Below are positions 1-14,300 of a stretch of DNA of 64,000 nt, piece by piece. Location: positions 17,861,375-17,925,374 of the forward strand of contig CAIIXF020000005.1 in assembly GCA_903813345.2 (NCBI GenBank), given 5' to 3'. The DNA is from Owenia fusiformis (Eukaryota; Annelida; Polychaeta; Sabellida; Oweniidae). The translations under genes and the position numbers were made by a program. The notes under the pieces are model-generated. The model was not told where the DNA came from. It ran no database searches and worked only from the letters and a program-made list of their open reading frames with translations. Within the stretch, counting starts at the first letter, position 1, and each line of letters begins with the position of its first letter.

Positions 1-2202
1 TATTGAACACCCTTCAAAAAATGAACACTTTTTAAGAGCCTCGTTTTCCTCTAATAATGACACCCATCATTCATCTGAAATGAACACTCTGGTTCAAACT
101 ATCTGTTAGATCTCAAAGGTGTTCACCGTATAGAGGTGTTGCTGTACATATTCTGTATTGTATTTAAACACATGTTCATTCTTCTTATAAAAATATGGAA
201 ACAATTAGAAAATATAAATTCTTACTATGAAATGTTTAGGAAGAATAATTCAAATTAATAGGCAATTACTTGAGTTAATTACTCAAGTTATTTCTGTTAT
301 CTCATCTGTATTTAAAGCTTAAGGAAATGTTCAGAGATAAATGGTAGCAGTTGCCAAGGTGACTCAGATCCTGAACTATTCCAAACTGATAGAATGATTC
401 TTCTTTTGATAATTGTGAATTCCCCATGCATGAAATGCTATAATGAGATTGCTAAATGCTAATTTCATACAGATCATCTGATGTGCATATTATAGAATAG
501 TCTAGATATTCTTTTAGCTTACTGTATAATGACATCCATATGTGTACAGTAAAACCTATGCATTTTGAACATTTTTTCCCAAGAAAAAACATTCAGTATT
601 TGTAGGTGTTCATTACAGTGAGGGTAAATTATACAGAAGTCAATAGAATATGTGCAGAGGAAGGGTGTCTACTAGAGACAGGTGTTCACTAAGACAGGTT
701 TACGAGAGTATGAGAAAATAATAAATTTTGGGTATAAATTATACTTTTGATCAGTGTTTTTATCAATGTAGTTTTCTCACCAGTTTTTCTTTAAGTTCTT
801 TGTATGTATATTTTTCATCACAGTTATAATGAAGTATACTTTAAAGAAAATAGTAGCATCAGAAGGTAAGCTCACGTTTTACATCAGGGTCAAATATCAA
901 TTAAGGGATCTAAAATATTTCAGTTTGGCTTACTCGTTAAATATCAAATAAAACATTAACTTGATTAATATTTAGTTCATTTGAGATTTCTCAAGTATAA
1001 TATACTATAGGCTGGGTGAGCTTATTTGAATGGGAGGTCTCTAATTTGTCTCATAAATTCAACATCATTCATGAATTTGTTAATCATTTATCTTGATTAT
1101 TCAAAAGTAAAATTTGATTTTTGCCCAAGGCTAACATTCAACCTTTCATCTGTATGCTCATATATGTTCTGTATTCAGCGTCAGGATATAAAAATTATCA
1201 AGGTTTCTATTATTATTCACAAATACACTGTACATGTTTTAGATGTGTATTTGCTCTGCTAGAGCATGCATTTTACTGATACATTTTCTCTCACTGCCAA
1301 GTTTTATTATTCCAAAAGTAGATTTTCGTTTAATGTATTATGGTCAACCATAATAGAATTGAAATCATCTTTCAACAAAATTTGATAGATATCATGTAGA
1401 AAGAGCAGTGGTCTCCCCATGTCACTTTTATCAGGTGGCCCCAGCCCCCTACTTGAAACCAAATGCTACCCAGTTGGCACCCTGCACTTCAACTGATTTG
1501 AAAAATGTGTGAAGTAAGCAGTCACCTGGAGAGCACCGATTTTTGTGAGCACTGATTTTTTTAGACTTGAAAAATTGCACCCAGTTAAAAAAAATTTGGG
1601 GGGAGACCACTGAAGAGTGTTCAGCTTTTGGCTGTATAAATTCTATGATTGGTTTAAATTAATTGATACCAGTAAAACATTTCTATCTCATTTAGCTACA
1701 TGAAATAGGAGATAAAAACATACAAATCTGTGTTTTCGAAGAGGAATTACAAAAAACTAAGTTGTTGAGCTCTTAATCTCTTACTTGCCTGTACCTCACA
1801 AAAGGGATCAAAATATTTTTGGCGATATAAATAAATAACGAATTTTGCCTGATTACAAACCATATTGTTGTAAGGAACCTTATAAAATGTTAAGTCCTTT
1901 TTATATGAGATAATATTCAAGCTGACAGGTGCATTATAAAAATATCAGTTGGTATACTATATGATATTATGTATTCTTTTCAGCTGGCTGGGACAAAATG
2001 TTGATGTTCATCAAAAATAATCGATTTTGTTTTGACTTCACTCCTTCCCTCCAAAAACAAAATCACAATTATTGAAAAGACACATGAGAATAACCAAATC
2101 AAATCAAAATGGTCTTTCACCATGGTAAAGTTGTTCCAAAGGGTATCCATTTAACAGCTTTTTATTACACTTATTGTACTGTATTTGTTTTGTTTCTAAT
2201 AG
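1..2202. other. Non-coding DNA upstream of the first alpha-catenin coding exon
   Basis: No convincing coding exon is visible here. The short open frames lack codon bias, recognisable motifs and splice context. Positions 1-150 and 545-702 resemble the dispersed repeat described at 60435-60617, with repeated words such as GGTGTTCA and a start like TACAGTAAAACCT. Positions 1410-1610 contain a short inverted motif (gtggtctccccat and ggggagaccactg), possibly a MITE remnant. The alpha-catenin promoter and any earlier 5'UTR exon may lie here or further upstream; I cannot place them. Confidence 0.5.
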
Positions 2203-2353
2203 GGACGTGTCTAGACCATAGATCAAGATGTATGCCCAGAGTCCCAACAGTCCTCACTCCCCAGGCGGGAATATACAGATCAAGTGGGACCCCAAGGATT
2301 GGGAAATAAGAACTAAGTCTGTTGAACAGACACTTGAGCCTCTAGTAACACAG
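2203..2353 (+). CDS. CTNNA: Alpha-catenin exon with start codon (residues 1-42)
   Basis: The exon opens after a pyrimidine-rich acceptor (TTTGTTTCTAATAG) with 25 nt of 5'UTR; the ATG is at 2228. The first 14 residues (MYAQSPNSPHSPGG) are Ser/Pro-rich and about seven longer than I recall for vertebrate alphaE. They are followed by the conserved IKWDPK and LEPLVTQ segments. An acceptor before the 5'UTR implies at least one upstream non-coding exon, which I cannot locate. Confidence 0.88.
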
Positions 2354-5300
2354 GTTAGTACATTTACAATCTTGCATCTTTCTTAAATATTTTGGATAAA
2401 AACCAGAACCTACAAGTTGCTGATTGGTTTAAAAGGTATCTATGATAGGTATTTTTAGCTAAACTGGAGTTATCCTACGTTATATATGTGTACATTTAGA
2501 AAATATATTCTTTGATGAGAAATTGTGCAATCAGTAAACCTTAAATAATTGAATTTGCTACCTACCTCCTTGTTTTGGTAAAAAGGATTATTTCAGAGAA
2601 CAAATCTAAATAACACAATTTGAAATGTAATGTTGCACATTTTCTCCATTTGACCCATTTAATTTTCATAGGTGACTACATTGGTCAATCAAAAGGGAGT
2701 TTCGAAAAAGAAGAAAGGACGCTCTAAGAAAGCACATGTACTGGTAGCTGCAGTACTTCAAGCCACTGATAACTTCATCATTAAGGGAGAAGAGATAGCA
2801 GAGGAGAATCCTGAGATTCGCAATGAGATGTTGGCAGCTGTAGATGATGTCAGGAAAACTGGTAAGGGGTCATCTCAAGATGTTGTTTGCTTGATAAAAA
2901 TCACTAAGGTGCATGTTTTGAAATCGGGTGAAAATAGGGTGAAAAGATGTGGAATTGGCAAGATAAAGTTAGTTATGAGAGGTTTGCAAGAGCAGACAGA
3001 TTTTTGAAGAAAAGTGTGGAATTGCCTTAGAATAAAGTAGTATCTAATTCTCTCAATTGGATAACAGAAAATGTAACAGGATGGAATTTATTGAGAATCC
3101 TAAAATCTTGATAAGCCTCTCCACTCGAAGTTCTGAGAAAAGTGATGTGTGACATTTACCTTGATTTGTCATAAATCATTGGATTTTAAAAATCTCCAGG
3201 TGAACAGATGAAGAGCACTTCCCAGGAGTTTGCAGAAGATCCATGTTCTTCTATGAAGAGAGGTGCAATGGTGCGTGCAGCCAGGGCTTTGCTTTCCTCT
3301 GTAACAAGGCTACTAATCTTAGCTGATATGGTTGATGTACATTTACTTTTGAAGGCTCTTAGACAGGTAAGGATGAAACCACACATACAGTGCTTTAATT
3401 GAAAAAAAGAAAAATACATCTCTCCCACTATTTGTGATCAAGTGGTCATGTCTGTAGAAGTGTTATTTTACGAATAGAAATTGGGTTAAGAGTGTGAATT
3501 TTTGTTACAACATTGTGCTCCCTTAAGCAGAAACTACTCCATTGCTACACAAACATTAAACATGTATCAATCTTGATAGCTTAAAAGGGTTAGAGAGGGG
3601 ATATTCCATTTTTTCAATTTCTTAACAGACAATCTACCAATTTTGATACAAAGCTTGATCCTAAAGATCTTGAAAACCCCTAGTTAGTGGCATGACATGT
3701 GTGCATTTCCAAAAGGCAGTCCATTCATTTACTCATGTATGAGCAATTTTTCAAGCTCTGGTACTGACAGCAATACAGGTTGTATCAAAGTCTATGAAAG
3801 GCAAGTTTCAGGATTTTCAGATTTTCTTTCATCTCTAGCTTATTTTAGGATCAGAAATATGCATGGCCCTTTTAATTCTTTTTAAGGTTGAGGAGCTGCT
3901 ACATCGTATCCGCAATGCCTCCAGCCAACAAGAACTCATGCAACTGTTCAAAGAATATGGCCAGGGTGTGATTGAGTTGATGGAGAGAGCAGCCAAGAGA
4001 CAGATGGACCTGAAGGACCCTCGGAGGAGAGATGATATCGCTGGTGCAAGGGCTACATTAAAGAAGAATAACGTAATGCTTCTCACTACATCGAAGGTAT
4101 GTCTTCCTTTAGATTTTTTTTTTTTTTTTTTTTTATTTATTTATATATTTATACAAAGAATACAGTAAACAAGTGCACATGTGCTCAGCCACGTTATATG
4201 ATGAAAATCAATTAACAGTATTCAATCAATTATTAAAATAGGGGTTGTATTTGTGGAGATTTTTTGTCACACCCTTGGATGTTATGATCAGTTTGTCTGA
4301 CAAGAGGGCACACTGAAATCCTGTTTCTTTTAATCCCCTTATTATTTGAACCTCTTAATACAAACATAAGAACAGTGAACAGTCTCATTTGGGCCTGGGC
4401 TATGTTATAAAAATTTGAAATGTGAAATTACAACATCTAAGGTATTTGTTCTTTTCAATGATATTTTAACTTTTATATGCATTGTACATCTACAAAAGTA
4501 ATACAGTGAACAGTCTCATTTGGGCCAGGGCTAAGCTATAAAAATTTGAAATGTAATATTACTTGCAACATCTAACGTATGTGTTCTTTTCAATGATATT
4601 TAATCTATTATACACAATACATTGTACATCTACAAAAGTAATACATAAGTGAAAATATCTCTGTTTCTTAAAATTGACCCTTAAAATAATTAGATTTCCA
4701 ATTCTAATTACTTCATGAATTAATGATATATGATGTATGATTCTATTCAATATTCAGTATTTATCATACTGAGACATCAATTTTATCTCCAATCAGCTAG
4801 TGACACCTATCAGAGCAGATTTCCTAATTAAAGAACAGGATGTGTCTGATGAATTAAAAGGAAAAGGGAAATAAAATCAAAAATTAATTAGTTTAAATCT
4901 GAGGATGTCATGATTCACAATTACGATGCAGTCAATCATATATGTAACATCTCAGATTACAGAGACTTAAGAAATTTAAATAAATGATATATCAATTGAC
5001 TGCATCTTTTTTTAATGGTCGTCTATAAAAGTGCAAATCCAAGAAATCTGAACAAAACTAATGGAATGTTTTAATAGAAATGTCAGAGTGTATATTTAGC
5101 TCATTTATTCAATATAATATGAACCTGTGACAACAAGGTACAATGAATATCACGAATATGAAATATTCTGGTCAATCGTCTTTTATTATATACATGTAAA
5201 CATATTGTATTAAAGGTCTAAAATAATTGCCCAGAAAGTTTATTACAATCTGGCTAACTCTGTTGTGGTAAATATGCGAGGATATTTATTTTTCAGGCAT

Positions 5301-8300
5301 TTGTTCGCCACCCTGAGCTAGCCGCAGCCAAAGCTAATAGAGATTATGTACTGAAGCAAGTGTGTGATGCTGTTGACACAATATCCGGTGTTGCCCAGGC
5401 ATCTGGACAATCAGAGGCACATCCTTATGAAGGAGCTGGGGAACTGGCTGCTGCCCTTGATGAATTTGATGTTAGTTATGATTTTCAATTTCAATTCAAT
5501 TTATTCATTCAAAATTACATCATACAACATTTCATCAATGACATGAAAAAGACATCCCGAGGGGCGTATATAATCAGATAAAATAAAATAATTCACCAAA
5601 TAAAAAGCAAACAAACCCCCAGTCAAGTCTCTAAACCAGTAGTATCATGTGAAAATTCAATATGAATTATGAGACTGGTAAAATGTAATGTTTGGTCAAT
5701 GTTGATTGTTGAGCTTTAGAACATCGTCTATAAATTGCAAAACAAATTCAGAATTCTCTTGAAATGTCGGCATCAATCTGAAGTTTAGTTTAAATTAATT
5801 GCAACATTATGTTATAGCAAAAGGTCATCATGGATCCCATGACATATAACGAGGTCAGAAGTCGCCCATCTTTGGAAGAGCGTCTGGAGAGTATAATCAG
5901 CGGGGCAGCATTAATGGCCGACTCCTCTTGCACACGTGATGAGAGACGGGAAAGAATTGTGGCTGAATGTAACAATGTACGCCAAGCTCTACAGGACCTT
6001 CTGTCTGAATACATGCATAATGTAAGTAAATAGTTCTACCCCTTTTTAATCACTATTCACAATTCCAAGCTACTATACTATACCCCTCTTCAAGCTACTA
6101 TTCTGCCCATCTGGTTCATGTATTTTAAATAAAGTGTTCAATGGAAAAAATGAGTTAATAAATATGATATGGTAATTATTTACAGTTCAACCTACTACTG
6201 TTAATATTATTTTGTATTCATATCATTTAATCATGGGAAGTGGAAATTTAATTATCTCAGTCACTACACAAATCGAGGCAGCGATTCATGAAGTCAAGTA
6301 AGGTATTGAACTATTGTGTAATATGAAGTGGATTTCTAATATTGATTTGATATTACAGTGCAAGAAGCCAGCGAAGTATGGTCAGGTAAAGTCTACAGCA
6401 TGGCATGATTTTCAGCTACTGACGAAAAGAATTTCGACTTCATAACTTGTATGGGGTGTCTTCCTAGGGGGTTCTTGAAATTGTTTTCAGACCTGAAAGT
6501 TAACGTCCCTGAAGGCGACCTTGTATAAATACTACCAATACAACACAAAGCTTATAACAATAGCCTGAATTCAATACATACCGAGCATGTCAGCATTCTC
6601 CCTTTTATATTTGACCTACTAAACATAACTCTTAATGAAGATCGTTGTCAAGGACATGGTGCAAGAACAGATTAGAAACCTGATGAAAGAAAACATCAAT
6701 TTTGTTAAGCATGAACTACAACTAAAATAAAACTGCATTTTTTTTATTAAACTGAATGCTGCAATTGAATTGTCCTTTGTTTTATATTAACCAAAAGTTC
6801 TAATTCAAAAAAAGATATCACTTAATGGTGTTCTAGTTCTTTTATCTTTTGTAATTGAAATTGTTGAACTTGCCTTAATTAGAGGAGGGCCTGTCAAATT
6901 TTCACATGTTCCTGATAAATATAAGGGTAGACCCCTCCAATACAATGACCAAATCATATGGTACATTTTTAGACACTCATTGTATTAAAACATTTTTGGG
7001 AACTGGCCTTCCATATTAGTGAGGGGAATGTTTATGTCCTTGAGAATCATGGTAGACACTATTTCCTGAGCAGTACAAATTACAGTTTTGAACTTTAGAT
7101 AAAATATTTTTGACCAAAATCAGTAATAAGTTTAATAATAGTGAATGCTTTTTAACACTGTGAATATTATAGAAATTTTGTATTAACTAATTTCTACGAG
7201 TTTTTGCATAGGAGTAACATTGAGTATAAAATGGTACCACCAAACAAAATCACATTTGAAACTTATGCTTTTATCCATGCATTTTACAGATTTTTTATAT
7301 CACACAATTGTTACATGGGATGTAAATATTCTTGCATAAATTATGAAGATTCGAAAGCATAAGTTGTTCATATTACAATAATCAATCCATTTCATAATAT
7401 AGTAGTGCATTTGTTTGCATTTATTTTGCATGTTAGATTGAATGAATTAACTTGAATACAGATAATAAAATTACTGTGTCTAAAGTACGATTACTGTGTC
7501 TAAAGTATGATTACTGTGTCTAAAGTATGATTACTGTGTCTAAAGTATTATTACTGTGTCTAAAGTATTATTACTGTGTCTAAAGTATTATTACTGTGTT
7601 TAAAGTATTATTACTGTGTCTAAAGTATTATTACTGTGTCTAAAGTATTATTACTGTGTCTGAAGTATTATGGTGATAGAGTTAGCCTTTTGGATCAATC
7701 TGAACTCCCATCCACAATTTTTAGAGAGGGGCTATCACATTTGATCTTATAATGTTAGTTGCAGAGAGTAATCAGTTTGTGTCTTACTTCAATTGCTTGT
7801 CCAATGAACAGATGGAATGAAGAATTACATTACTGCTGTATACATGTTAACATAGAATATATGTATTATTACATGTTAACATAGAATGTATTATTACATG
7901 TTAACATAGAATATATGTATTATTACATGTTAACATAGAATATATGTATTATTACATGTTAACATAGAATATATGTATTATTACATGTTAACATAGAATA
8001 TATGTATTATTACATGTTAACATAGAATATATGTATTATTACACGTTAACATAGAATATATGTATTATTACACGTTAACATAGAATATATTATTATTACA
8101 TGTTAACATAGAATATATGTATAATTACATGTTATCATAGAATATATGTATTATTTCAGGCTGGACGTCGCGATCCTAGCGATTCTCTGGACAGAGCCAT
8201 TGAGAACATGTGCAAGAAGACACGTGATCTACGTCGCCAGTTACGCAAGGCTGTTGTTGATCATGTCTCTGATTCGTTCCTGGAGACTAATGTTCCCCTC

Positions 8301-11300
8301 CTGGTGTTGATAGAAGCAGCAAAGGCTGGCAAAGAGAGAGAAGTGGAGGAATATGCCGCAGTGTTCACTGAACATGCCAACAAACTTGTAGAGGTGGGTC
8401 TTATGTCATATGCACTCATGATTTGGTTTAGTATAGTAGGAGACAAATAAATAAACATTTAATTGTTTAGCTAATGTCTAACATCTTCCTTAGATGAGAG
8501 ATACTTAACTTGTTTAAGATTCATGAAAACATTCATAAATACAGGAATGAGATTTGTATTACATCTTTAGGTTGCCAATCTTGCTTGCTCCATGTCTAAC
8601 AATGAGGAGGGAGTAAAGATGGTTCGTATGGCTGCAGCACAAATAGAGAGCCTCTGCCCACAGGTACATTCCTCTTCCATAAGTTTGACAACTAGAAAGC
8701 CCCTTTAGATATCTTGTTTAAGTTTGGTGATTTTAAAAAACTATTGTAATTAGAACAAAATTAAAATTCAGACTAGTTCCAATATTACTGAATGAGGATA
8801 TTTTAGGATTTGAAAATAGATTAAAACATTATCCTAAATGAAAGGCCCATTGCTAATTAAAGATACTGGTTTAATTTTTGTGAATTTCAAATTGACAGGT
8901 AATTAATGCAGCCCGAATTCTTGCTGCAAGACCAAAGTCAAAGGTTGCACAGGAAAACATGGATGTGTTCAAAGAGACCTGGGAGCGTCAAGTTCGTATA
9001 TTGACAGAAGCTGTTGATGACATCACCACAATTGACGACTTCCTGGCTGTATCGGGTAATTTTTGATTTTTGAGAATTTTTTACAAATTCGATTCATATC
9101 TTTCCACTGAATTTTTGGGCTTTCACAAATGATAATCCTATAGTCAAGAATGGGATGAATTTTGACTGAAATAATGAACATCTTGTGAATAAGAAAATTG
9201 ATTTGTTTTTTGTACACCTACCCACAATTCATGTGTGTTTAATTTCCAGAGAGTCATATTCTCGAAGATGTCAACAAATGTGTGCTTGCACTACAAGAAG
9301 GTGATGCAGACTCTCTCGATCGTACAGCAGGGGCCATCAGGGGGCGCTCCGCAAGGGTGTGTAATGTTGTCACTGCTGAGATGGACAATTATGAGCCTGG
9401 AGTTTACACTGAGAGAGTACTTGATGCTGTCTCAATGTTGCGTGATCAAGGTATGTTTTGTTCGCACTAAGGGCTTGGTCAGATTTGATTCACCTTCGCT
9501 AATGGTATCTTGTCCTTGATTGTGAAACCTTTAGATTTATGTATTTGATTACATGTCACTTTGGCCTCGACAAGAAATTCCTTTAGGTAATATCTCTGAA
9601 TTTCACATATTATCTCTCTTTCAGTGATGCCAAACTTTGCTGAGAAGGTAGAAGTTGCAGTGGACAGCCTCTCTTCCAGACCTCCACGTGAAGTAGATGA
9701 GAATGAATTCATCGATGCCTCACGTCTCGTGTATGATGGCGTCAGGGATATACGTCGTGCAGTCCTCATGAACAGAGTTAGTAAAGAATATACCTATAGT
9801 CAGCCAGAGCGTAGTCAGACATGAGGCAGTGCCTCACCAAAATTCAAAGAAATATTTTTTCAGGCTTCTTTCAACTTAAACTGGATATGAAGCCCACAGA
9901 TAGTAATTACCTCCTTCAGTCTTGAACAACAAGTGTTACAAGCAATCATGACTATTTAAAGAGGCTGGCCAGATTTGAGCTGCATATTAAATTCAGACCT
10001 TATTAACACCATAACCAGCTTGTTTTTTGTTTTTTTTTTGATTTTGAGAAAATTATTTCTTGATGAATTTTTGATTAGAATCATGAAGTGGGAGGAGTAT
10101 CGGATAAGCCTTTAAATAAGTTTATATGAGACTTAAAAGCATTTTCCTCTATAGGGCCCAGATGAGCTTGACACGGAATCTGAGGTAGAATATGAGTATG
10201 ATGACTATGAAAACAGAAGCATGAATTGTAAGTATACATTCCTTAAGAAATATTTTGGATCACTAAAAACTGTCATGACGGTCAAGTTTTAAAATGATGA
10301 ATAGAGTGGAAATGAGTGAAATCAGCAAGGAATAAAGTAAACAGGCATGTAGATGACACTCCAAATTGTATGGAAATGCAAGAAAATCAAACACTTCATT
10401 CAAATTTTAGAGAGAAATTTCATGGAATAACCATGACCGGACATATATTTAAGGCATGGGGAAAAATGAATGCCATAGAGCATAGAAATATGCTTTCATA
10501 GGCTTATGATATCTGGAGATGTTTCAGCTCTATAGTGAAAAATAAACTTGAGGTAATTATTGAGGTAATTGTGGCCAATGCAAGATTAATTAAAAAAATC
10601 AATTAGATACAAAATTATGATATCAATATTGTTTAAAGTTCTAAAAATACAATGATGGGTCCAACTTCTTCAATATTTAAACATTTATCTTATCAATTAA
10701 GAAAGTTCCACTTTCAATGTTGGGGATTCTTTGGGGTACAATCAACATATCAATATTTTTCAGTCAATGTGAAAAATTTTGTCATAACTTAACAATATTG
10801 TAACAATACCTAAGCTTAAAAGCAGTCATTTATGTATGTATGTATGTATGTATGGTGCATATAGGAGCATGGGGATATATGTTTAGATGTATAGTTAAGC
10901 ACTGTATGTATGCTACGCTGGTCATCAAATTTGCATTTATTGCTTCTCAGAAATGTAGCACTGTGTATGCTATTAAAGGTAGAATCAGATAGAGAGACGG
11001 TGATAGAACTGTAAGCAATATTTACAATATACCTTTCCAATAAATCCTGGCCCCTTTTGTTGAACCAAAGAAACTGGGGTATATTGGCTAGATTAAGATG
11101 TCATATTCGTTTATGTCATATTTCTGATTCTTTCTTTATTATCCAAATAAATAGAGGAGAAAATATGCTAAATACAAGGAAATATGCAGAAAGTTATCTT
11201 TCTATACAGGGTGACCCAAAAATGGAAGCAGTTTTTGGATCACCCTGTAGAAATTAAAAATTCGAGGAAAGTATTCGGATTTTTCCTTTCAGGCTGCTAG

Positions 11301-14300
11301 TCTTAATTGCTGCCAGGATCAGATTTACTACACATGCCTTATAAATGATTGTTTTAATTTTAGCGAGTCAGCCAAGCACATATAATAGAGTTCTTAACAC
11401 AGAAGTCGACGTCACTTTGGCTTTGGATTATGATCGTGATGATACTGGTAGTTGTATAGTCAATGTAGAAATTGCACATCTGTGTTATTGTCACCATGGT
11501 AACAATTCCAAATTTCAATTCCAAATTCAACGTGAAATACAACAAATTTCATTCTGTAGTCTTCCTCCCAAGGTTCTCATTTTACTGATTAAGAAATATT
11601 CAGAACACCCAAACTAAAAATTCTCATGAACTTTACATTTCTAAAATGGGTGCAGAATTCTCAACCGGGTGCTCCACTAGTTGTGTCACCTGGTTGTATG
11701 TTTTTATGTCAGCAAGAAATTATGCATTAAATATGAATTTCACATGCACTGTTATAAATTTTTATTCATTGAAAAAACTATTTATTAAACATTATCAATT
11801 TTTTATATGCCATGGTGACATTTCAATACAGAGTTCTTGTTAACTGTTATTATAACATATTAAAGCAGCATGCCCTGCACCTTTACTTATAGAATAACTC
11901 ATGTTACATACAATATCTAGACATTCATGCTCTTCTCTCAATTAAACATGTTCATGCCCCCCTCTCATTCCTATTATGGGTATAGCTTTCTCCATGCCTA
12001 TGTAGCCACTATTTTTTAATGTGGTGAGGGCATGGAAAAGAGAGAAGTTAAAAAATCGTTGATTTTTGGAATTTATGAGACTGGAAAGAATACCAAGAGA
12101 GAAAAGCATGGACCTCAATGAAGTATATGTATGAAATAGATTTGACCAACAAACTTGCATGCTCTTTCAATTGAATCATTGTCTCCTAATGAGGTCAGCA
12201 TACTCACATAGTAATTGATTCAGGACTAGTATATCTAAACTTGGATAGGAGGGTCTCCAAATGTTGAAAACTAATTCAATTTCATTATGGTTGATCCTCC
12301 ATTTCTTGAGGCCAGATATCAAAATTCAAAAATTTTGATTACTTTTCACTAGAATTCAAAAAAGAAGTCAACATTTTTTACTAATAAAATGTCATTGTCC
12401 CATCCATTGTAATGTTACATTCATTAGGCATTGAATTATTTGTTGCTAGGCAATAATATCACGTGTTTCTAATAGTGATGCCCTATTGTTAGGCAGGAAA
12501 AATATGTGATGCTTGGTTACAAGTTTTGTAATAGCTAGGGAAGAACATCATGATATACCATGACATCTAATTTCTTCTCAGCCCTGAGATGTTTCAGGTG
12601 AAACAGAAAGATGCTATGAGTATCAGAATGAGGGAAGAATGTGTTGTCACTTTTAACGAGAGGAACCTGTTATAGCTTTGATTTATTAAAATTGAGTTAA
12701 GCTATTTTCCCACATGACGAGTTTTTTATTCATTTCTCTACTTGTATTAGAATTAATGAATACAGTCTAATACACAATTTCAAAAATTTGAAACAACATT
12801 CTTTTACAATATATTTTGGGGGTCAGGCATTAGACTGTAGTGGCCACTAAGTCCAGCAAATCGTATTTCTAAAGCATTGGGACCATTGACCTTTAATAAA
12901 TGTTCAATTAAAAAGTAGTTTTTCACAATTATATCCCTTGGGTTATCTCGAATATAGTTGAACACATGATTTATTTAGCAAGCTGACTGTACTTTAGAAT
13001 GATTAATCCTTTTAGACACTAGAGACTGACATAAGCTACTTCTTTTAGCTCTTGGTATTGAGTTATATTGATTATTTGAACTTTTTGCAAATCTAGGGTT
13101 TGTGAAACTATGATTAAACTGACTTTTTAGTTGAAGTAGAAAATTAATTTTGTCCTAGGTAATATGAGTAGTCTAGAAATCTGTACTTGTTGATAGGTTT
13201 AGTTTAGTTAAAATATAGGGTAGGCCGATAAAAATGAGTACACTTCCAAGCTAATTTTATAGTTTAAATGTCACCACTAGACATATTGTTGTAGTCTCCA
13301 ACTTTGTTATGGATGATGTTAGGCGTTTGGCGTCTGTGTTACAGCATCTGTAACAAATGGCAGGTGTTAACACTTTGCATGTCAATACCTTGTTCAAGTA
13401 TTGCTTTTGTATGATGTATCATGAATGTATATATTAAATTAACTACCCAATGGTATATCATACACAAGCTATCCTGGAAAATTAAAAGAGGGCTTGAATA
13501 AAGTTGTGTACTCATTTTGGCCAACTATTTATATAGAAGATAAAGTTGTGTGTTTTGAAACAATACCTGCACAAAATCCACACTGCACAATATCTGAAGT
13601 GAAATATTACAAATGTATAGTTTTACTGTAAACAACTTCAACAGTAACACACATTGCTACAAGAATGTCTCAGTCTCTCAAGCCAATAGTTAAAATTTTG
13701 TGGATCCAGGCACTATACTGTCTTTGCCCATTTAATTGTATATGTTTTCTTGGAGCTATGTGTTGAACTGTTAAAACTGGGAATAGGTTAATTGTTTGTT
13801 AATTTAGTTATTAATTCCAGATTATATGCATGCTTTTAAACACCTAAACCTATCCAATGTTAAATACCTCCTCAGCCCGCTATGTTGTACATGTACACTA
13901 CTTTTTGTACATGTATGTTGTAAACCAACTCTTGTATCCTCTATAATACTTAGTGATGCATGTACATTAAGTTCTAATTTTCACTAACTGCTAAATCAAT
14001 TTTTCATTTTATTGCAGTTATTTATTTTGAAAGTTAAATGCCAGTTATTGTATTTATTTAGTTCTTTTAACATGCATTATTTAGGTCTAATTCATTCTTT
14101 ACAAGTAAAACTGATTATTTTAATTTTTTTTACATATTGTTAAAATGATTTCTAGATTATGCATTATGAAAAATATATTTGGAAACGGTTGCTTTGACAT
14201 TTAAATTGTCATCTCCTGGTTGTGTAATGTTACCACCCTACACATAGAGCGCGAGCAAATTACTACGCTGGCTGCATTTGAAGAGACTATCTGGCTATTT

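Larger units (their letters stand above)
6386..8159 (+). other. CTNNA: Alpha-catenin intron with two minisatellites
   Basis: AT-rich intron between the microexon and the 8160 exon. It holds a 20-bp array at 7470-7671 and a 29-bp array at about 7844-8157 that runs into the acceptor. I see no further exon. Confidence 0.7.

Noticed and set aside
3186-3428. 80-aa antisense ORF over the third catenin exon
   Set aside because: Shadow of the conserved + strand exon; no motif of its own.
7470-8157. Regular arrays resembling CRISPR repeats
   Set aside because: Units are contiguous 20- and 29-bp tandem repeats without unique spacers, inside an intron of an animal gene.
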